Both the position numbers and the translations under genes were made by a program. The notes beneath the pieces were generated by a model, which worked only from the letters and a program-made list of their open reading frames with translations, was not told the DNA's origin and searched no databases. Shown here one piece after another: positions 42,397 through 51,288 of a DNA stretch of 64,000 nt (within the stretch, counting starts at the first letter, position 1; the number at the start of each line of letters is the position of its first letter). Origin of the DNA: an uncultured Clostridia bacterium (GTDB taxonomy: Bacteria; Bacillota; Clostridia; TANB77; CAG-508); assembly GCA_934120135.1 (NCBI GenBank), contig CAKOTK010000001.1, positions 124,001-188,000 on the forward strand, read 5' to 3'.

Positions 42397-42496
42397 ATTC
42401 CTTATTTATCCAACTTATGTATAAAATTGCTAATAAGGCTACGTTTATAGTTAGGGAAATCCCTAATGCATATATTAAAAATAATATAAATTCCAT
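42395..42496 (-). CDS. 33-aa single-span membrane peptide, candidate type I toxin
   Basis: The peptide reads MEFILFLIYALGISLTINVA and then LLAILYISWINKE: a short acidic start, one long apolar helix and a charged end, typical of membrane-damaging type I toxins. The ATG at 42496 follows GAGGTGG by 5-7 bases. Just upstream a CATAGT-TTTG-ACTATG hairpin could mask the ribosome site. Its predicted promoter (42606-42578) makes an mRNA whose first bases (ATAGGAAATGA) and a later GTTGCCACTTT are complementary to the sequences beyond the stop codon, so the full-length mRNA could fold end to end. It sits between the groEL terminator and mtaB. Confidence 0.65.
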   Translation of the reverse strand: MEFILFLIYALGISLTINVALLAILYISWINKE

Positions 42497-42577
42497 AAAC
42501 ACCACCTCACTTTCTCATAGTCAAAACTATGAAGTAAAGTGGCAACACACTTGCTTATCTCATTTCCTATAGTAACT

Positions 42578-42606
42578 ACTATACTATATATTTAACAAAA
42601 AAACAA
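42578..42606 (-). promoter_or_regulatory. Predicted promoter of the 33-aa peptide gene
   Basis: On the minus strand TTGTTT (42606-42601), a 17-base spacer and TATAGT (42583-42578). It is weaker than the antisense promoter, as expected for a toxin mRNA held below its antitoxin. Confidence 0.55.
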
Positions 42607-42616
42607 GCGAACATAT

Positions 42617-42649
42617 CAAAAAAGTAGGAGTTTGTGCTCCTACTTTTTT
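42617..42649 (-). terminator. groES-groEL terminator
   Basis: Symmetrical AAAAAAGTAGGAG/CTCCTACTTTTTT hairpin about 42 bases after the groEL stop. Confidence 0.85.
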
Positions 42650-42690
42650 ACGTGTGCCAATTTTTCCTGTTCCAAATGACACATTACATT

Positions 42691-44322
42691 TTAATACATT
42701 CCGTCCATTCCTGTTGGTTCATGGTCTGAACATTTACAACTATTTGCTTCTTTTTTATCTGTTACTAGACTTTCTGTTGTTAATATCATTGATGCTATTG
42801 ATACTGCATTTTGAAGCGCACTTCTTGAAACTTTTGTAGGATCTACAATTCCTGCTTTCTTCATATCTACATATTCATCTGTTTGTGCATTAAATCCTAC
42901 ACCTACCGGACTGTTTTTAACTTTTTCTAGTATTACAGATGGCTCTAAACCTGCATTTATTGAAATTTGTCTTGTTGGCTCTTCTAGTGCTCTTAGAATT
43001 ATTTTACCACCAATTTTTTCATCTCCATGTAATTGCTCAACTACTTCTGTAACTTTTGGCAAAATATCAATATATGCTGTTCCACCACCAGGTACTATAC
43101 CTTCTTCAACTGCTGCTTTTGTAGCAGATAAAGCATCTTCAATTCTTAACTTTCTGTCTTTCATTTCAACTTCAGTAGCAGCTCCAACACCAATTACAGC
43201 AACTCCTCCTGCTATTTTTGCTAAACGTTCTTGTAAGTTTTCTTTTTCAAATTCGCTCTTTTCTTCTGCAATTTGAGATTTTAATAAAGCTACACGTTTT
43301 GCAATTTCTTGTTTATCTCCCATTCCATCTACTATAATTGTGTTTTCTTTTTGTACTTTTATTTGTCTTGCTCTACCTAATTGCTCAATTGTTGTATCTT
43401 TTAGTTCTAATGCTAAATCTGATGTAATAACTTCTCCACCTGTTAATATTGCAATATCTTCTAGCATTTGTTTTCTCTTGTCACCATATCCAGGCGCTTT
43501 AACAGCTACTACATTTATAACTCCTCTTAGTTTGTTTAAAATTAATGTTGATAATGCTTCACCTTCTATATCATCACATATAATTACAAGCTTACCAGAT
43601 TGTTGCATTAAGCTTTCAAGTAATGGTAGTATTTCTTGAATATTACTTATTTTTTTATCTGTAATAAGTATATATGGGTTATCTATAACAGCTTCCATTT
43701 TTTCTGTATCTGTTACCATATATGGTGATACATATCCTTTATTGAATTGCATTCCTTCTACAACATCAAGTTCTGTTTGTGATGTTTTAGATTCTTCAAT
43801 TGTAATAACACCATCTTTAGATACTTTTTCCATTGCTTCTGAAATAAGTTCTCCAACTTCTGGGTTGTTTGCAGAAATACTTGCAACTCTTGCAATATCT
43901 TCTTTTCCACTTACTTCAACACTAATTTCTTTTAAAGCGTCTACTGCTGAAACTACAGCTTTATCCATACCTCTTTTTATAGCCATTGGATCTCCACCAG
44001 CTGCTACGTTTTTTACCCCTTCGCGAATCATATTTTGTGCTAATACCATAGCTGTTGTTGTTCCATCTCCAGCAACGTCATTTGTTTTTATAGATACTTC
44101 TTTTACTATTTGTGCTCCCATATTTTCAAATGGGTCATCTAGTTCTATTTCTTTTGCAATTGTTACGCCATCATTTGTAATTAGTGGTGCTCCAAATTTT
44201 TTGTCTAGTACAACATTTCTTCCTTTTGGTCCTAATGTTACTTTTACAGTATCAGCTAATTTATTTACACCATTTAATAGGCTTTTTCTGGCATCTTCGC
44301 CAAATTTAATTTCTTTTGACAT
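42691..44322 (-). CDS. groL: Chaperonin GroEL with atypical C-terminal tail
   Basis: This 543-residue protein starts MSKEIKFGEDARKSLLNGVN; I chose the ATG at 44322 because GAGGAGATAA lies 8 bases ahead. It has TLGPKGRNVVLDKKFGAPLI, DVAGDGTTTAMVLAQ with the ATP-site Asp, GMQFNKGYVSPYMVTD and GIVPGGGTAYI. GroEL assists folding with GroES in a double ring. The usual GGM repeat tail is replaced by NSCKCSDHEPTGMDGMY, which has two Cys and one acidic pair. The gene follows groES by 16 bp. Confidence 0.97.
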   Translation of the reverse strand: MSKEIKFGEDARKSLLNGVNKLADTVKVTLGPKGRNVVLDKKFGAPLITNDGVTIAKEIELDDPFENMGAQIVKEVSIKTNDVAGDGTTTAMVLAQNMIREGVKNVAAGGDPMAIKRGMDKAVVSAVDALKEISVEVSGKEDIARVASISANNPEVGELISEAMEKVSKDGVITIEESKTSQTELDVVEGMQFNKGYVSPYMVTDTEKMEAVIDNPYILITDKKISNIQEILPLLESLMQQSGKLVIICDDIEGEALSTLILNKLRGVINVVAVKAPGYGDKRKQMLEDIAILTGGEVITSDLALELKDTTIEQLGRARQIKVQKENTIIVDGMGDKQEIAKRVALLKSQIAEEKSEFEKENLQERLAKIAGGVAVIGVGAATEVEMKDRKLRIEDALSATKAAVEEGIVPGGGTAYIDILPKVTEVVEQLHGDEKIGGKIILRALEEPTRQISINAGLEPSVILEKVKNSPVGVGFNAQTDEYVDMKKAGIVDPTKVSRSALQNAVSIASMILTTESLVTDKKEANSCKCSDHEPTGMDGMY

Positions 44323-44338
44323 TTTAATTATCTCCTCT

Positions 44339-44620
44339 CTATTCAACTATAGCTAATATATCATTATATTTGACTATAACTAATTCTTCTCCATCAATTT
44401 TAACAGTAGTTCCAGCATATTGGTTTAAAACTACTTTATCTCCTTCTTTTATAGCCATTTCTACTTTTTTACCTTCTGAATTTGTTCCATCTCCTACTTT
44501 TATAACCTCAGCAATTTGAGATTTTTCTTCTGATTTTCCAGCTAAAATAATTCCACTTTTAGTTGTTTCTTCTTTTTCTAACATTTTAACAACAATTCTG
44601 TCTCCAATTGGTTTTAACAT
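44339..44620 (-). CDS. groS: Co-chaperonin GroES
   Basis: This 93-residue protein starts MLKPIGDRIVVKMLEKEETT with AAGGAGG 10 bases upstream; the longer in-frame ATG at 44644 is less likely. It has the mobile loop EETTKSGIILAGKSEEKSQ and the barrel VKEGDKVVLNQYAGTTVKID-like strand order. It caps GroEL. Upstream I see a TATAAT-like -10 near 44650 but no CIRCE (TTAGCACTC-N9-GAGTGCTAA), so HrcA control is not supported. Confidence 0.96.
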   Translation of the reverse strand: MLKPIGDRIVVKMLEKEETTKSGIILAGKSEEKSQIAEVIKVGDGTNSEGKKVEMAIKEGDKVVLNQYAGTTVKIDGEELVIVKYNDILAIVE

Positions 44621-44716
44621 GAAAATTACCTCCTTATCAATCATTTTATTATATGCTAATTTTTATTTTTTAGAATTTTTTGCTCACGCCTTCTTTCTTT
44701 TTTAATTGCATACAAT

Positions 44717-44749
44717 AAAATTAGCAGTCTTTCTTTAAGACTGCTAATA
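44717..44749 (-). terminator. pyrG terminator
   Basis: ATTAGCAGTCTT/AAGACTGCTAAT arms with a short AAAGA-type loop, then TTTTATTG on the minus strand, about 45 bases beyond the pyrG stop. Confidence 0.8.
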
Positions 44750-44794
44750 CTTTATACCCATTTATATAAAATGTCAAGTACACTATTTAATTTT

Positions 44795-46402
44795 TCACAC
44801 ATTATTCACATTTTCTTTTGCTGCTTTTACTAAATTCACAAATAGTGGATGTGGTTTGTCTGGTCTTGATTTGAACTCTGGGTGAAATTGTGATGCTATA
44901 AAGTATGGATGACTCTTTAATTCTACAATTTCAACTAAGTTTCCATCTGGTGATAAACCTGAACAAATTAAACCTGCTTTTTCCATTTCTTCTCTATATT
45001 TGTTGTTATATTCAAAACGATGTCTATGTCTTTCTGATATTTTATTTGTTTTATATACTTTTTCAGCTAGCGTGTTTTTTAATATATTACATGGGTATGC
45101 ACCTAATCTCATTGTTCCACCTTTGTTAGCTATATGAATTTGGTCTTCCATAATATGAATTACTTTGCATGTACTTGCCTCATCAAATTCTTCTGAATTT
45201 GCATCTTTATATCCTAACACATCTCTTGCAAATTCTACAACTGCCATTTGCATTCCTAAACATATTCCTAAAAATGGAATATTATTTTCTCTTACATATT
45301 GTATTGTTGCTATTTTTCCTTCTATTCCTCTGTTTCCAAATCCACCTGGTACAATTACTCCATTGTATTTTCCAAGCATTTCTTTTGCATTTTCTTTTGT
45401 TACCTTTTCACAGTCTATAAAATCTATATGTACTTTACAGCCATTTGCAAATCCACCATGTTTAATGCTTTCTGCAATTGATAAATATGAGTCTTCTAAT
45501 TTTACATATTTTCCAACTATTGCAATATTTATATTTTTATCTTTTAGGTTTTTAATATTTTTTATTAACTCTTCCCAACTCAAATTATTTGGTATATCTC
45601 TTAATTTCAGTTTTTCACATATTCTACTTGCTAGTCCTTCTTTTTCTAGCATTAGTGGAACTTCATATAAATTTTCTACTGTTTTATTTTGTATTACATC
45701 TTGTTTTTTTACATTACAGAATAATGCAATTTTCTGTTTTAAGTTTTCATCTATTTCTTGTTCTGCTCTACAAACTAGTATGTCTGGTTTTATACCTATT
45801 GATTGCAATTCTTTTACTGAATGTTGAGTTGGTTTTGATTTTAGTTCATTTGAGCCATAAATATACGGTAATAAGGTTACATGGATATATGCAACATCTT
45901 CTTCATTTCTTTCTATTCCTATTTGTCTAATAGCTTCTAAGAAAGGTAAACTCTCAATATCTCCAACAGTTCCTCCTATCTCTGTTATCACTATATCTAC
46001 ATCTGTATTTTCAAATTTATATACTTTTTCTTTTATAGCATTTGTAATATGAGGTATAACTTGTACTGTTTTTCCTAAGTAATCTCCTTTTCTTTCTCTT
46101 TCAATTACTTCTGAGTATATTCTTCCTGTTGTTACAGAAGAATATTTTGTTAAATTCTCATCTGTAAAGCGTTCATAATGTCCTAAGTCTAAATCTGTTT
46201 CTGCTCCATCGTCTGTTACAAAAACCTCTCCATGTTCATATGGACTCATTGTTCCTGGGTCTACATTAAGGTATGGATCAAATTTCTGATTTGCTACTTT
46301 ATATCCTCTATTTTTTAATAGTCTTCCTAATGATGCTGCTGTTATTCCCTTTCCTAGTCCAGATACTACTCCACCTGTTACAAAAATATATTTTTTATTC
46401 AT
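44795..46402 (-). CDS. pyrG: CTP synthase
   Basis: This 535-residue enzyme makes CTP from UTP, ATP and glutamine. The amidoligase half has FVTGGVVSGLGKGITAASLG, FDPYLNVDPGTMSPYEHGEV and EIGGTVGDIESLPFLEA. The class I glutaminase half has PGGFGNRGIEGK, the nucleophile in FLGICLGMQ and a C-terminal HPEF. The length is standard. The leader (46403-46640) contains two strong hairpins and a long-distance inverted pair, which points to attenuation. Confidence 0.97.
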   Translation of the reverse strand: MNKKYIFVTGGVVSGLGKGITAASLGRLLKNRGYKVANQKFDPYLNVDPGTMSPYEHGEVFVTDDGAETDLDLGHYERFTDENLTKYSSVTTGRIYSEVIERERKGDYLGKTVQVIPHITNAIKEKVYKFENTDVDIVITEIGGTVGDIESLPFLEAIRQIGIERNEEDVAYIHVTLLPYIYGSNELKSKPTQHSVKELQSIGIKPDILVCRAEQEIDENLKQKIALFCNVKKQDVIQNKTVENLYEVPLMLEKEGLASRICEKLKLRDIPNNLSWEELIKNIKNLKDKNINIAIVGKYVKLEDSYLSIAESIKHGGFANGCKVHIDFIDCEKVTKENAKEMLGKYNGVIVPGGFGNRGIEGKIATIQYVRENNIPFLGICLGMQMAVVEFARDVLGYKDANSEEFDEASTCKVIHIMEDQIHIANKGGTMRLGAYPCNILKNTLAEKVYKTNKISERHRHRFEYNNKYREEMEKAGLICSGLSPDGNLVEIVELKSHPYFIASQFHPEFKSRPDKPHPLFVNLVKAAKENVNNV

Positions 46403-46419
46403 TGTTTCCTCCTTACCCT

Positions 46420-46592
46420 AACACAGTTTGGAAAAAAATAAAAAAAGGATTACAAGAATTTCTATGCAGTGCAAACTGCTAGAAATTCTAGTAATTCGCA
46501 TATTTATCTTCTACAGAATTTACTCCTACTAGGAGTAAATTCCTAGAATATAAAAAAATAGATTTAAAAATAAACAAAGTTCAAACTGTGTT
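46420..46592 (-). promoter_or_regulatory. Structured pyrG leader, probable attenuator
   Basis: Reading with transcription: AACACAGTTTG (46592-46582), a perfect 13-bp hairpin (46542-46516), a long hairpin (46490-46455) followed by TTTTTTTATTTTTTT (46446-46432) that has the form of an intrinsic terminator, and then CAAACTGTGTT (46430-46420), the exact complement of the first element, right before the GGAGG site. Pairing of the outer arms could sequester the ribosome site region. This is not the known B. subtilis GGGC start pattern, so the mechanism is unclear. Confidence 0.6.
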
Positions 46593-46640
46593 TTTTTTAA
46601 ATCTATCATAGATATATGATACCACTTGTTAAAAATGGTG

Positions 46641-47189
46641 TCAATATAAATTTTTATATTTTTCATAAACATTCAATACTTTTCGTATATATAAGTTAGT
46701 TTCTTTGAATGGTATGTTTTCTAGGTCTGAGCCATCTTGTTTTATTGTTCCTTCTTTTATCCATTTGTCAACTCTTCCCATTCCTGCATTATATGCTGCT
46801 AACGCTAAGCCCATGTTGTTATATTGATTTAGTAATGTAGAAAAATAGTATGTTCCAATTTTTATATTTATTTCTGGCTGATACAATTCTTCTACATTTA
46901 CTGTTTGTGCTTCAATATGTTCATACGTCTCAACTGCTGTATTTTCCATAAGTTGCATTAAACCTATAGCCTCTGCATGAGAGTTTGCCTTTTCATTAAA
47001 GTTACTTTCAACTTTAATTATTGAATATATTAATAAGTTGTCTACATCACATTCTTGCGAATATTTATCTACATATTGTTCATATTTCTTTGGATATATT
47101 TGTTTTTGTATTGTTTCGCTTAAATTATTCCATTGAAATATTAATAAAATTAAAATAATAAATATTATTAATGTTATTTTTTTAGCCAA
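46641..47189 (-). CDS. Membrane-anchored lytic transglycosylase (SLT domain)
   Basis: This 182-residue protein has one N-terminal membrane helix (about 3-17) and an SLT domain (about 40-175): LLIYSIIKVESNFNEKANSH with the catalytic Glu of KVES, AIGLMQLMENTA (the GLMQ motif) and ALAAYNAGMGRVDKW. It cleaves peptidoglycan glycan chains with formation of 1,6-anhydro ends. It is 28 bp after polA and precedes the pyrG leader. Confidence 0.93.
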   Translation of the reverse strand: MAKKITLIIFIILILLIFQWNNLSETIQKQIYPKKYEQYVDKYSQECDVDNLLIYSIIKVESNFNEKANSHAEAIGLMQLMENTAVETYEHIEAQTVNVEELYQPEINIKIGTYYFSTLLNQYNNMGLALAAYNAGMGRVDKWIKEGTIKQDGSDLENIPFKETNLYIRKVLNVYEKYKNLY

Positions 47190-47217
47190 AATCTTCTCCT
47201 TTGTTTTCTTTTGTAGT

Positions 47218-49929
47218 TTATTTTACATCATACCAATTACTTGCCTCAGATACTTCTACTTCTAGCGGGATGCTTAATTTAACTGCATTTTCCATGCTTT
47301 CTTTTAATATCTTCTTTACTTCTTCTTTTTCTTCTATTTTACATTCTATTAAAAGTTCGTCATGAATTTGTAAAATTAATTTTGCATTTAATTTTTCTTC
47401 TTCTAGCTTTTTGTTAACTTCTATCATAGCAATTTTCATTATATCTGCTGCTGTACCTTGTATCGGTGTATTCATTGCTGCTCTAGCGCCAAATTGTCTT
47501 ACCATATAATTGTTAGAAGATAGCTCTGGTATGTATCTTCTTCTATGGAATAGTGTTTCTACATATCCTTGCTCTTTAGCCTTTTCAACTATTTCATCCA
47601 TAAAACTTTTTACACCTTTATATTTATCTAGGTATTGCTCTATATATTGCTCTGCTTTTTTACGGCTTATTCCTAGTTGTTCCGCCAATCCAAAACCACT
47701 TATTCCATATACAATTCCAAAATTTACTGCTTTTGCAGCTGTTCTTTGCTCTTTTGTAACTTCTTCTAAAGGCACATTAAATACTTTTGATGCAACTTGT
47801 TTGTGAATGTCTTCTTCATTTAAAAATGCTTCTCTCATATTTGTGTCATTTGAAATATGAGCTAAAATTCTTAACTCTATTTGAGAATAGTCTGCATCTA
47901 TAAATATGTTACCTTCTTGTGCTTTGAAGGCCTTTTTTATCTGTTTTCCTTGTTCTGCTCTTGTTGGAATATTTTGAAGGTTTGGTTCTGTTGAACTTAT
48001 TCTTCCTGTTGCTGTAATTGTTTGATGAAAATATGAATGTATTTTATGTGTATATTCATTTATATATACTATTAGCCCTTCTATATATGTTGAATTTAGT
48101 TTCATAAATCCACGATATTCTAGTATTTTTTCAATAATTGGATGCTCTGCTTTCAACTTTTCTAAAATGTCAACATCTGTTGAATATCCTTTTTTAGTTT
48201 TCTTATACACCGGTAATTTTAACTTTTCAAATAGTATATTACCTAATTGCAATGTAGAATTTATATTAAATTCTTCTCCTGCTAGTTTGTATATTTCTTG
48301 CTTTATTACTTCTATATCTTCTTTTAATTTGACTCCAAATGATACTAATTCTTGTTTGTCTACATATATTCCTTCATATTGCATTTCAGCTAATACTTTT
48401 ATTAGTGGCATTTCAATATTTTCAAATAATTTTAATGAGTTTATTTCTTCTAGTTTTTTATTCATTATTTCTGCTAATTTTGCAATTGTATACATATATA
48501 TTGCATTCTGATATTTTTCAAAATCCACATTTATTTCATCTTGTGAAAACAAAGTCATCTGTGTTTCTTTTTGTTGCTTTGCTCCAACAAACTCTAAATA
48601 CTCTGGTATATCAATACTTAAATATTGATTTGCTAATTCATCTAGCTTATATTTCCCATTGCTTGGATTTAAAAGATATGCAGCAATTTCAGTATCAAAT
48701 TTGATTCCTTTTAAATATATTCCGTTCTGCATTAATAATACATATGTCTCATTTAAACGATAGCTATATTTTTGTATATTTTCATCTTCAAATATTATTT
48801 TAAAATATGAAATAAATTCTTCATTAGTATTAAATTTTATTTCATAAACAATATTATCAATATATATATATATTGATTTTATTTGTTTTTTTATTATTAG
48901 TTTATCTTGTTCTACAGGTTCTGTTCCTAGCATAAATACTAATTGATTTTGTATTTTTTCTAACAAAGCTTTTATCTCATTTTCTGTGTTTAAAGTCTTT
49001 ATCTCAAATAATTCTGCTAGATTTTGCTTTGGTCCTTCTTCAGATTTCAAATTAAATCTATCAATAAATCTATTAAAATTTAATTCTTTAAATTTTGCAA
49101 AAACTTCTTCTTTGTTCCACTCTTTTATTTTAAATTCTTCTAGATCTTCTTCTATTGGAACTTCTAGATTTATGGTTCCAAGTGTTCTTGAAAGCATTGC
49201 TAATTCTTTATTTTCCAATAGCCTTTCTTTTGCTTTTGGTTTTAAATCATCTTCGCCTTTTTCAATTGCCTCATATATACCATCAATAGTTTTATATTTC
49301 TTTACTAGTTCTAACGCTGTTTTTTCTCCTATCCCTGGTACTCCTGGAATATTATCTGAAGTGTCTCCTTGTAAACCTTTTACTTCTATAAGTTGCTTTG
49401 GAGTTACTCCATATTTTTTTAATACTTCCTCCCTACCAAAAGTTTCAGTTTCAGTTTTTCCCATTTTTGTATGAGGAATACGTACCTTAACTCTATTTGA
49501 AGTAAGCTGAAAAGTATCTCTATCTCCTGAGACAATTGTAACATCAAATCCATCTTTCTCCGCCCTTTTAGCCATAGTTCCTAAAACATCATCAGCTTCA
49601 TATCCTTCTTTTTCAATGACTTTAATATTCATTGACTTAAGGATATCTTTTAATATAGGAATTTGTTCTGCAAGCTCATTTGGCATTCCTTTTCTTGTAG
49701 CCTTGTATCCATCATATAATTTATGTCTAGCTGTTGGAGCCTTTAAGTCGAATGTTACCATTAAATATTCCGGTTCAATATCTTCTAGTACTTTAAAAAG
49801 TATAGCTAAAAAGCCATATACAGCATTTGTATATTTACCATCTGGAGTTGTTAGCATTTTGTTTCCCATTATTCCATAAAAAGCTCTGTTTAATATGCTA
49901 TTTCCATCTATTAAAACTATTTTTTTCAT
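47218..49929 (-). CDS. polA: DNA polymerase I
   Basis: This 903-residue protein has a 5'-3' exonuclease domain (about 1-290, with MVTFDLKAPTARHKLYDGYK, EADDVLG, VSGDRDTFQL), a middle domain (about 310-495) and a family A polymerase domain (about 500-903) with GRISSTEPNLQNIPTR, DADYSQIELRILAHIS, RRYIPELSS and the palm motif ILQIHDELL. In the middle domain the proofreading Asp-x-Glu motif is absent where it is expected (LVFMLGTEPVEQ), so 3'-5' exonuclease activity is probably lost, as in Bacillus Pol I. It acts in Okazaki-fragment processing and repair. Confidence 0.97.
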   Translation of the reverse strand: MKKIVLIDGNSILNRAFYGIMGNKMLTTPDGKYTNAVYGFLAILFKVLEDIEPEYLMVTFDLKAPTARHKLYDGYKATRKGMPNELAEQIPILKDILKSMNIKVIEKEGYEADDVLGTMAKRAEKDGFDVTIVSGDRDTFQLTSNRVKVRIPHTKMGKTETETFGREEVLKKYGVTPKQLIEVKGLQGDTSDNIPGVPGIGEKTALELVKKYKTIDGIYEAIEKGEDDLKPKAKERLLENKELAMLSRTLGTINLEVPIEEDLEEFKIKEWNKEEVFAKFKELNFNRFIDRFNLKSEEGPKQNLAELFEIKTLNTENEIKALLEKIQNQLVFMLGTEPVEQDKLIIKKQIKSIYIYIDNIVYEIKFNTNEEFISYFKIIFEDENIQKYSYRLNETYVLLMQNGIYLKGIKFDTEIAAYLLNPSNGKYKLDELANQYLSIDIPEYLEFVGAKQQKETQMTLFSQDEINVDFEKYQNAIYMYTIAKLAEIMNKKLEEINSLKLFENIEMPLIKVLAEMQYEGIYVDKQELVSFGVKLKEDIEVIKQEIYKLAGEEFNINSTLQLGNILFEKLKLPVYKKTKKGYSTDVDILEKLKAEHPIIEKILEYRGFMKLNSTYIEGLIVYINEYTHKIHSYFHQTITATGRISSTEPNLQNIPTRAEQGKQIKKAFKAQEGNIFIDADYSQIELRILAHISNDTNMREAFLNEEDIHKQVASKVFNVPLEEVTKEQRTAAKAVNFGIVYGISGFGLAEQLGISRKKAEQYIEQYLDKYKGVKSFMDEIVEKAKEQGYVETLFHRRRYIPELSSNNYMVRQFGARAAMNTPIQGTAADIMKIAMIEVNKKLEEEKLNAKLILQIHDELLIECKIEEKEEVKKILKESMENAVKLSIPLEVEVSEASNWYDVK

Positions 49930-49949
49930 GTCTGTTTCCTTCTTTCCTT

Positions 49950-50450
49950 TTAAATAAGTGTTGATGAAATATGAAAAGGGCTAAATTTAGTGTCTAGCAT
50001 TTTTTGTGCTTCTTTTAATATTTTATGATCATCATCAAGTAATATAGAGTAATCATATTGTTCTTTTAACTCTTTTATTTTCTGTGCTTTTATTATATCT
50101 CTATTTTCACTTGAATACTCATTTAATTCTCTAGTTATTATTATCCAATTTTTTTCTTCAATAAATGGTACATATTTCTTTAGCCATTCCTTTTTTTCTT
50201 CTGTAATTTTCAATGTTTTTGATAATGATAATATATATAAATCTATATTAGGAATTTCATTTATCTCTTTTAATATGTCTATTATATATTGTGCTGGCTC
50301 TGCTTTACTATATTCATCTTGCATTTTTTGCTTTACTATTTCTTCTGGATATATATCATATACAGTTATAGTTCCATCCATATCTATAAACATTGCAACT
50401 TTTTTATTTTCTCTACATATTTTATTTATTTTTTCTAAAAATTTATTCAT
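49950..50450 (-). CDS. HAD-superfamily phosphatase-like protein
   Basis: This 166-residue protein has HAD motif I VAMFIDMDGTITVYDI (DxDGT, about 19-34), motif II around LYILSLSKTLK and the C-terminal acidic pair in YSILLDDDHKILKEA. The substrate is unknown; the short cap suggests a small phosphate ester. It lies 21 bp upstream of polA in the same direction. Confidence 0.8.
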   Translation of the reverse strand: MNKFLEKINKICRENKKVAMFIDMDGTITVYDIYPEEIVKQKMQDEYSKAEPAQYIIDILKEINEIPNIDLYILSLSKTLKITEEKKEWLKKYVPFIEEKNWIIITRELNEYSSENRDIIKAQKIKELKEQYDYSILLDDDHKILKEAQKMLDTKFSPFHISSTLI

Positions 50451-50475
50451 TTATTGTCTCCTATATTATTAAATT

Positions 50476-50508
50476 AGCACAAAAGGCAATTTGCCCTTGT
50501 GCTATTAG
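50476..50508 (-). terminator. Terminator of the nucleotide-kinase-like gene
   Basis: TAGCACAAGGGCAA/GCCTTTTGTGCTA arms followed on the minus strand by ATTTAATAAT, close to the gene's stop. Confidence 0.7.
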
Positions 50509-50512
50509 CTTC

Positions 50513-51097
50513 TTATGATATTTCACTCAAAATATTGTCAAAGATTATATTACTCAATTCCAAAGCACTAAGTTCATCCGATTTTATTGTTTTCTTTTTG
50601 GTTGGTATTGTTACCCAAAATTCCATAAACAATCGATTGTAATCTTCTAAATATTTTCGAGTTACTAGCCTACCTTCTCCTCCTCTACGTTTGATAGCAG
50701 TTTCTGGTGATACAAATATTCCCAAGAACAGGTCTGGAGTCATTCTATTCAAACATGTTCTTTGAAATTCATTAAATTGCTCTGCTGAACATTTCTTCTC
50801 TTTAAAATACTTCCATGCATAAAATTTGCTATCAACAATGCCTCTATCAATGAGTACAATGTCAACATCAGCATGTTCAGCTTTTAAAATACCGGCTTGT
50901 GTTATCAAATGCATCCACAAATTTCCTTCAAATGTTCCTTTTTCAAACTCATTTGGCAAATCTTCTGCTGATTCTTTAAGAATCATAGTTCTATACCCTT
51001 TGTCTTCGAGCATTTTCACCAACAATGCTATTGCAGTGCTTTTTCCTGCTTCTGGAGTACCAGAAAACTCAATCATAAAAGGCTTTAATTGCCGCAT
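50513..51097 (-). CDS. P-loop nucleotide kinase-like protein (lone gene)
   Basis: The best start is the ATG at 51097, 7 bases after TTGGAGG; the product is about 194 residues. It has the P-loop MIEFSGTPEAGKSTAIALLV, a DIVLIDRGIVDSKFYAWKYF segment like the DR(S/G) of deoxynucleoside and thymidylate kinases, and a KRRGGEGRLVTRKY lid-type stretch. The substrate is unknown. Codon 2 is CGG, a codon missing from native genes here. It has its own promoter and terminator and is divergent from the 306-residue gene at 51289. Confidence 0.8.
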   Translation of the reverse strand: MRQLKPFMIEFSGTPEAGKSTAIALLVKMLEDKGYRTMILKESAEDLPNEFEKGTFEGNLWMHLITQAGILKAEHADVDIVLIDRGIVDSKFYAWKYFKEKKCSAEQFNEFQRTCLNRMTPDLFLGIFVSPETAIKRRGGEGRLVTRKYLEDYNRLFMEFWVTIPTKKKTIKSDELSALELSNIIFDNILSEIS

Positions 51098-51142
51098 AGT
51101 TATGCCTCCAATCATTCTATTTAAGTTATTTGAATTATTTGA

Positions 51143-51171
51143 ATTATATTATACTTTTCTCTGATTTTCAA
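51143..51171 (-). promoter_or_regulatory. Promoter of the kinase-like gene
   Basis: On the minus strand TTGAAA (51171-51166), a 17-base spacer and TATAAT (51148-51143); a second overlapping TATAAT lies at 51153-51148. Confidence 0.65.
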
Positions 51172-51206
51172 TATGGTTTAATAAAATTCACGAATTTGTA
51201 TGTTTG

Positions 51207-51236
51207 TTGACATAAATTGGTATTTTGTGGTATAAT
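51207..51236 (+). promoter_or_regulatory. Promoter of the 306-aa lone gene
   Basis: TTGACA (51207-51212), an 18-base spacer and TATAAT (51231-51236), both boxes exact. Confidence 0.85.
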
Positions 51237-51288
51237 ATTTGTATCTTACATTTTAAACTTTATATTATAAAAGGAGGCCAAACACATC

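Larger units (their letters stand above)
42307..42571. repeat. Inverted arms that would join the two ends of the peptide mRNA
   Basis: 12-bp arms at 42307-42318 and 42560-42571 (TATAGGAAATGA type) and 11-bp arms at 42333-42343 and 42536-42546 (GTTGCCACTTT type) are nested and equally ordered. They bracket the 33-aa gene and both predicted RNA start points. Confidence 0.8.

Noticed and set aside
42315..42572. Plus-strand open frame of 85 codons over the toxin-antitoxin locus
   Set aside because: No ribosome site. It runs through a perfect terminator and its composition is that of the antisense of the real peptide gene.
44621..44720. CIRCE operator ahead of groES
   Set aside because: No TTAGCACTC-N9-GAGTGCTAA pattern; the nearby TTAGCAG hairpin is the pyrG terminator.
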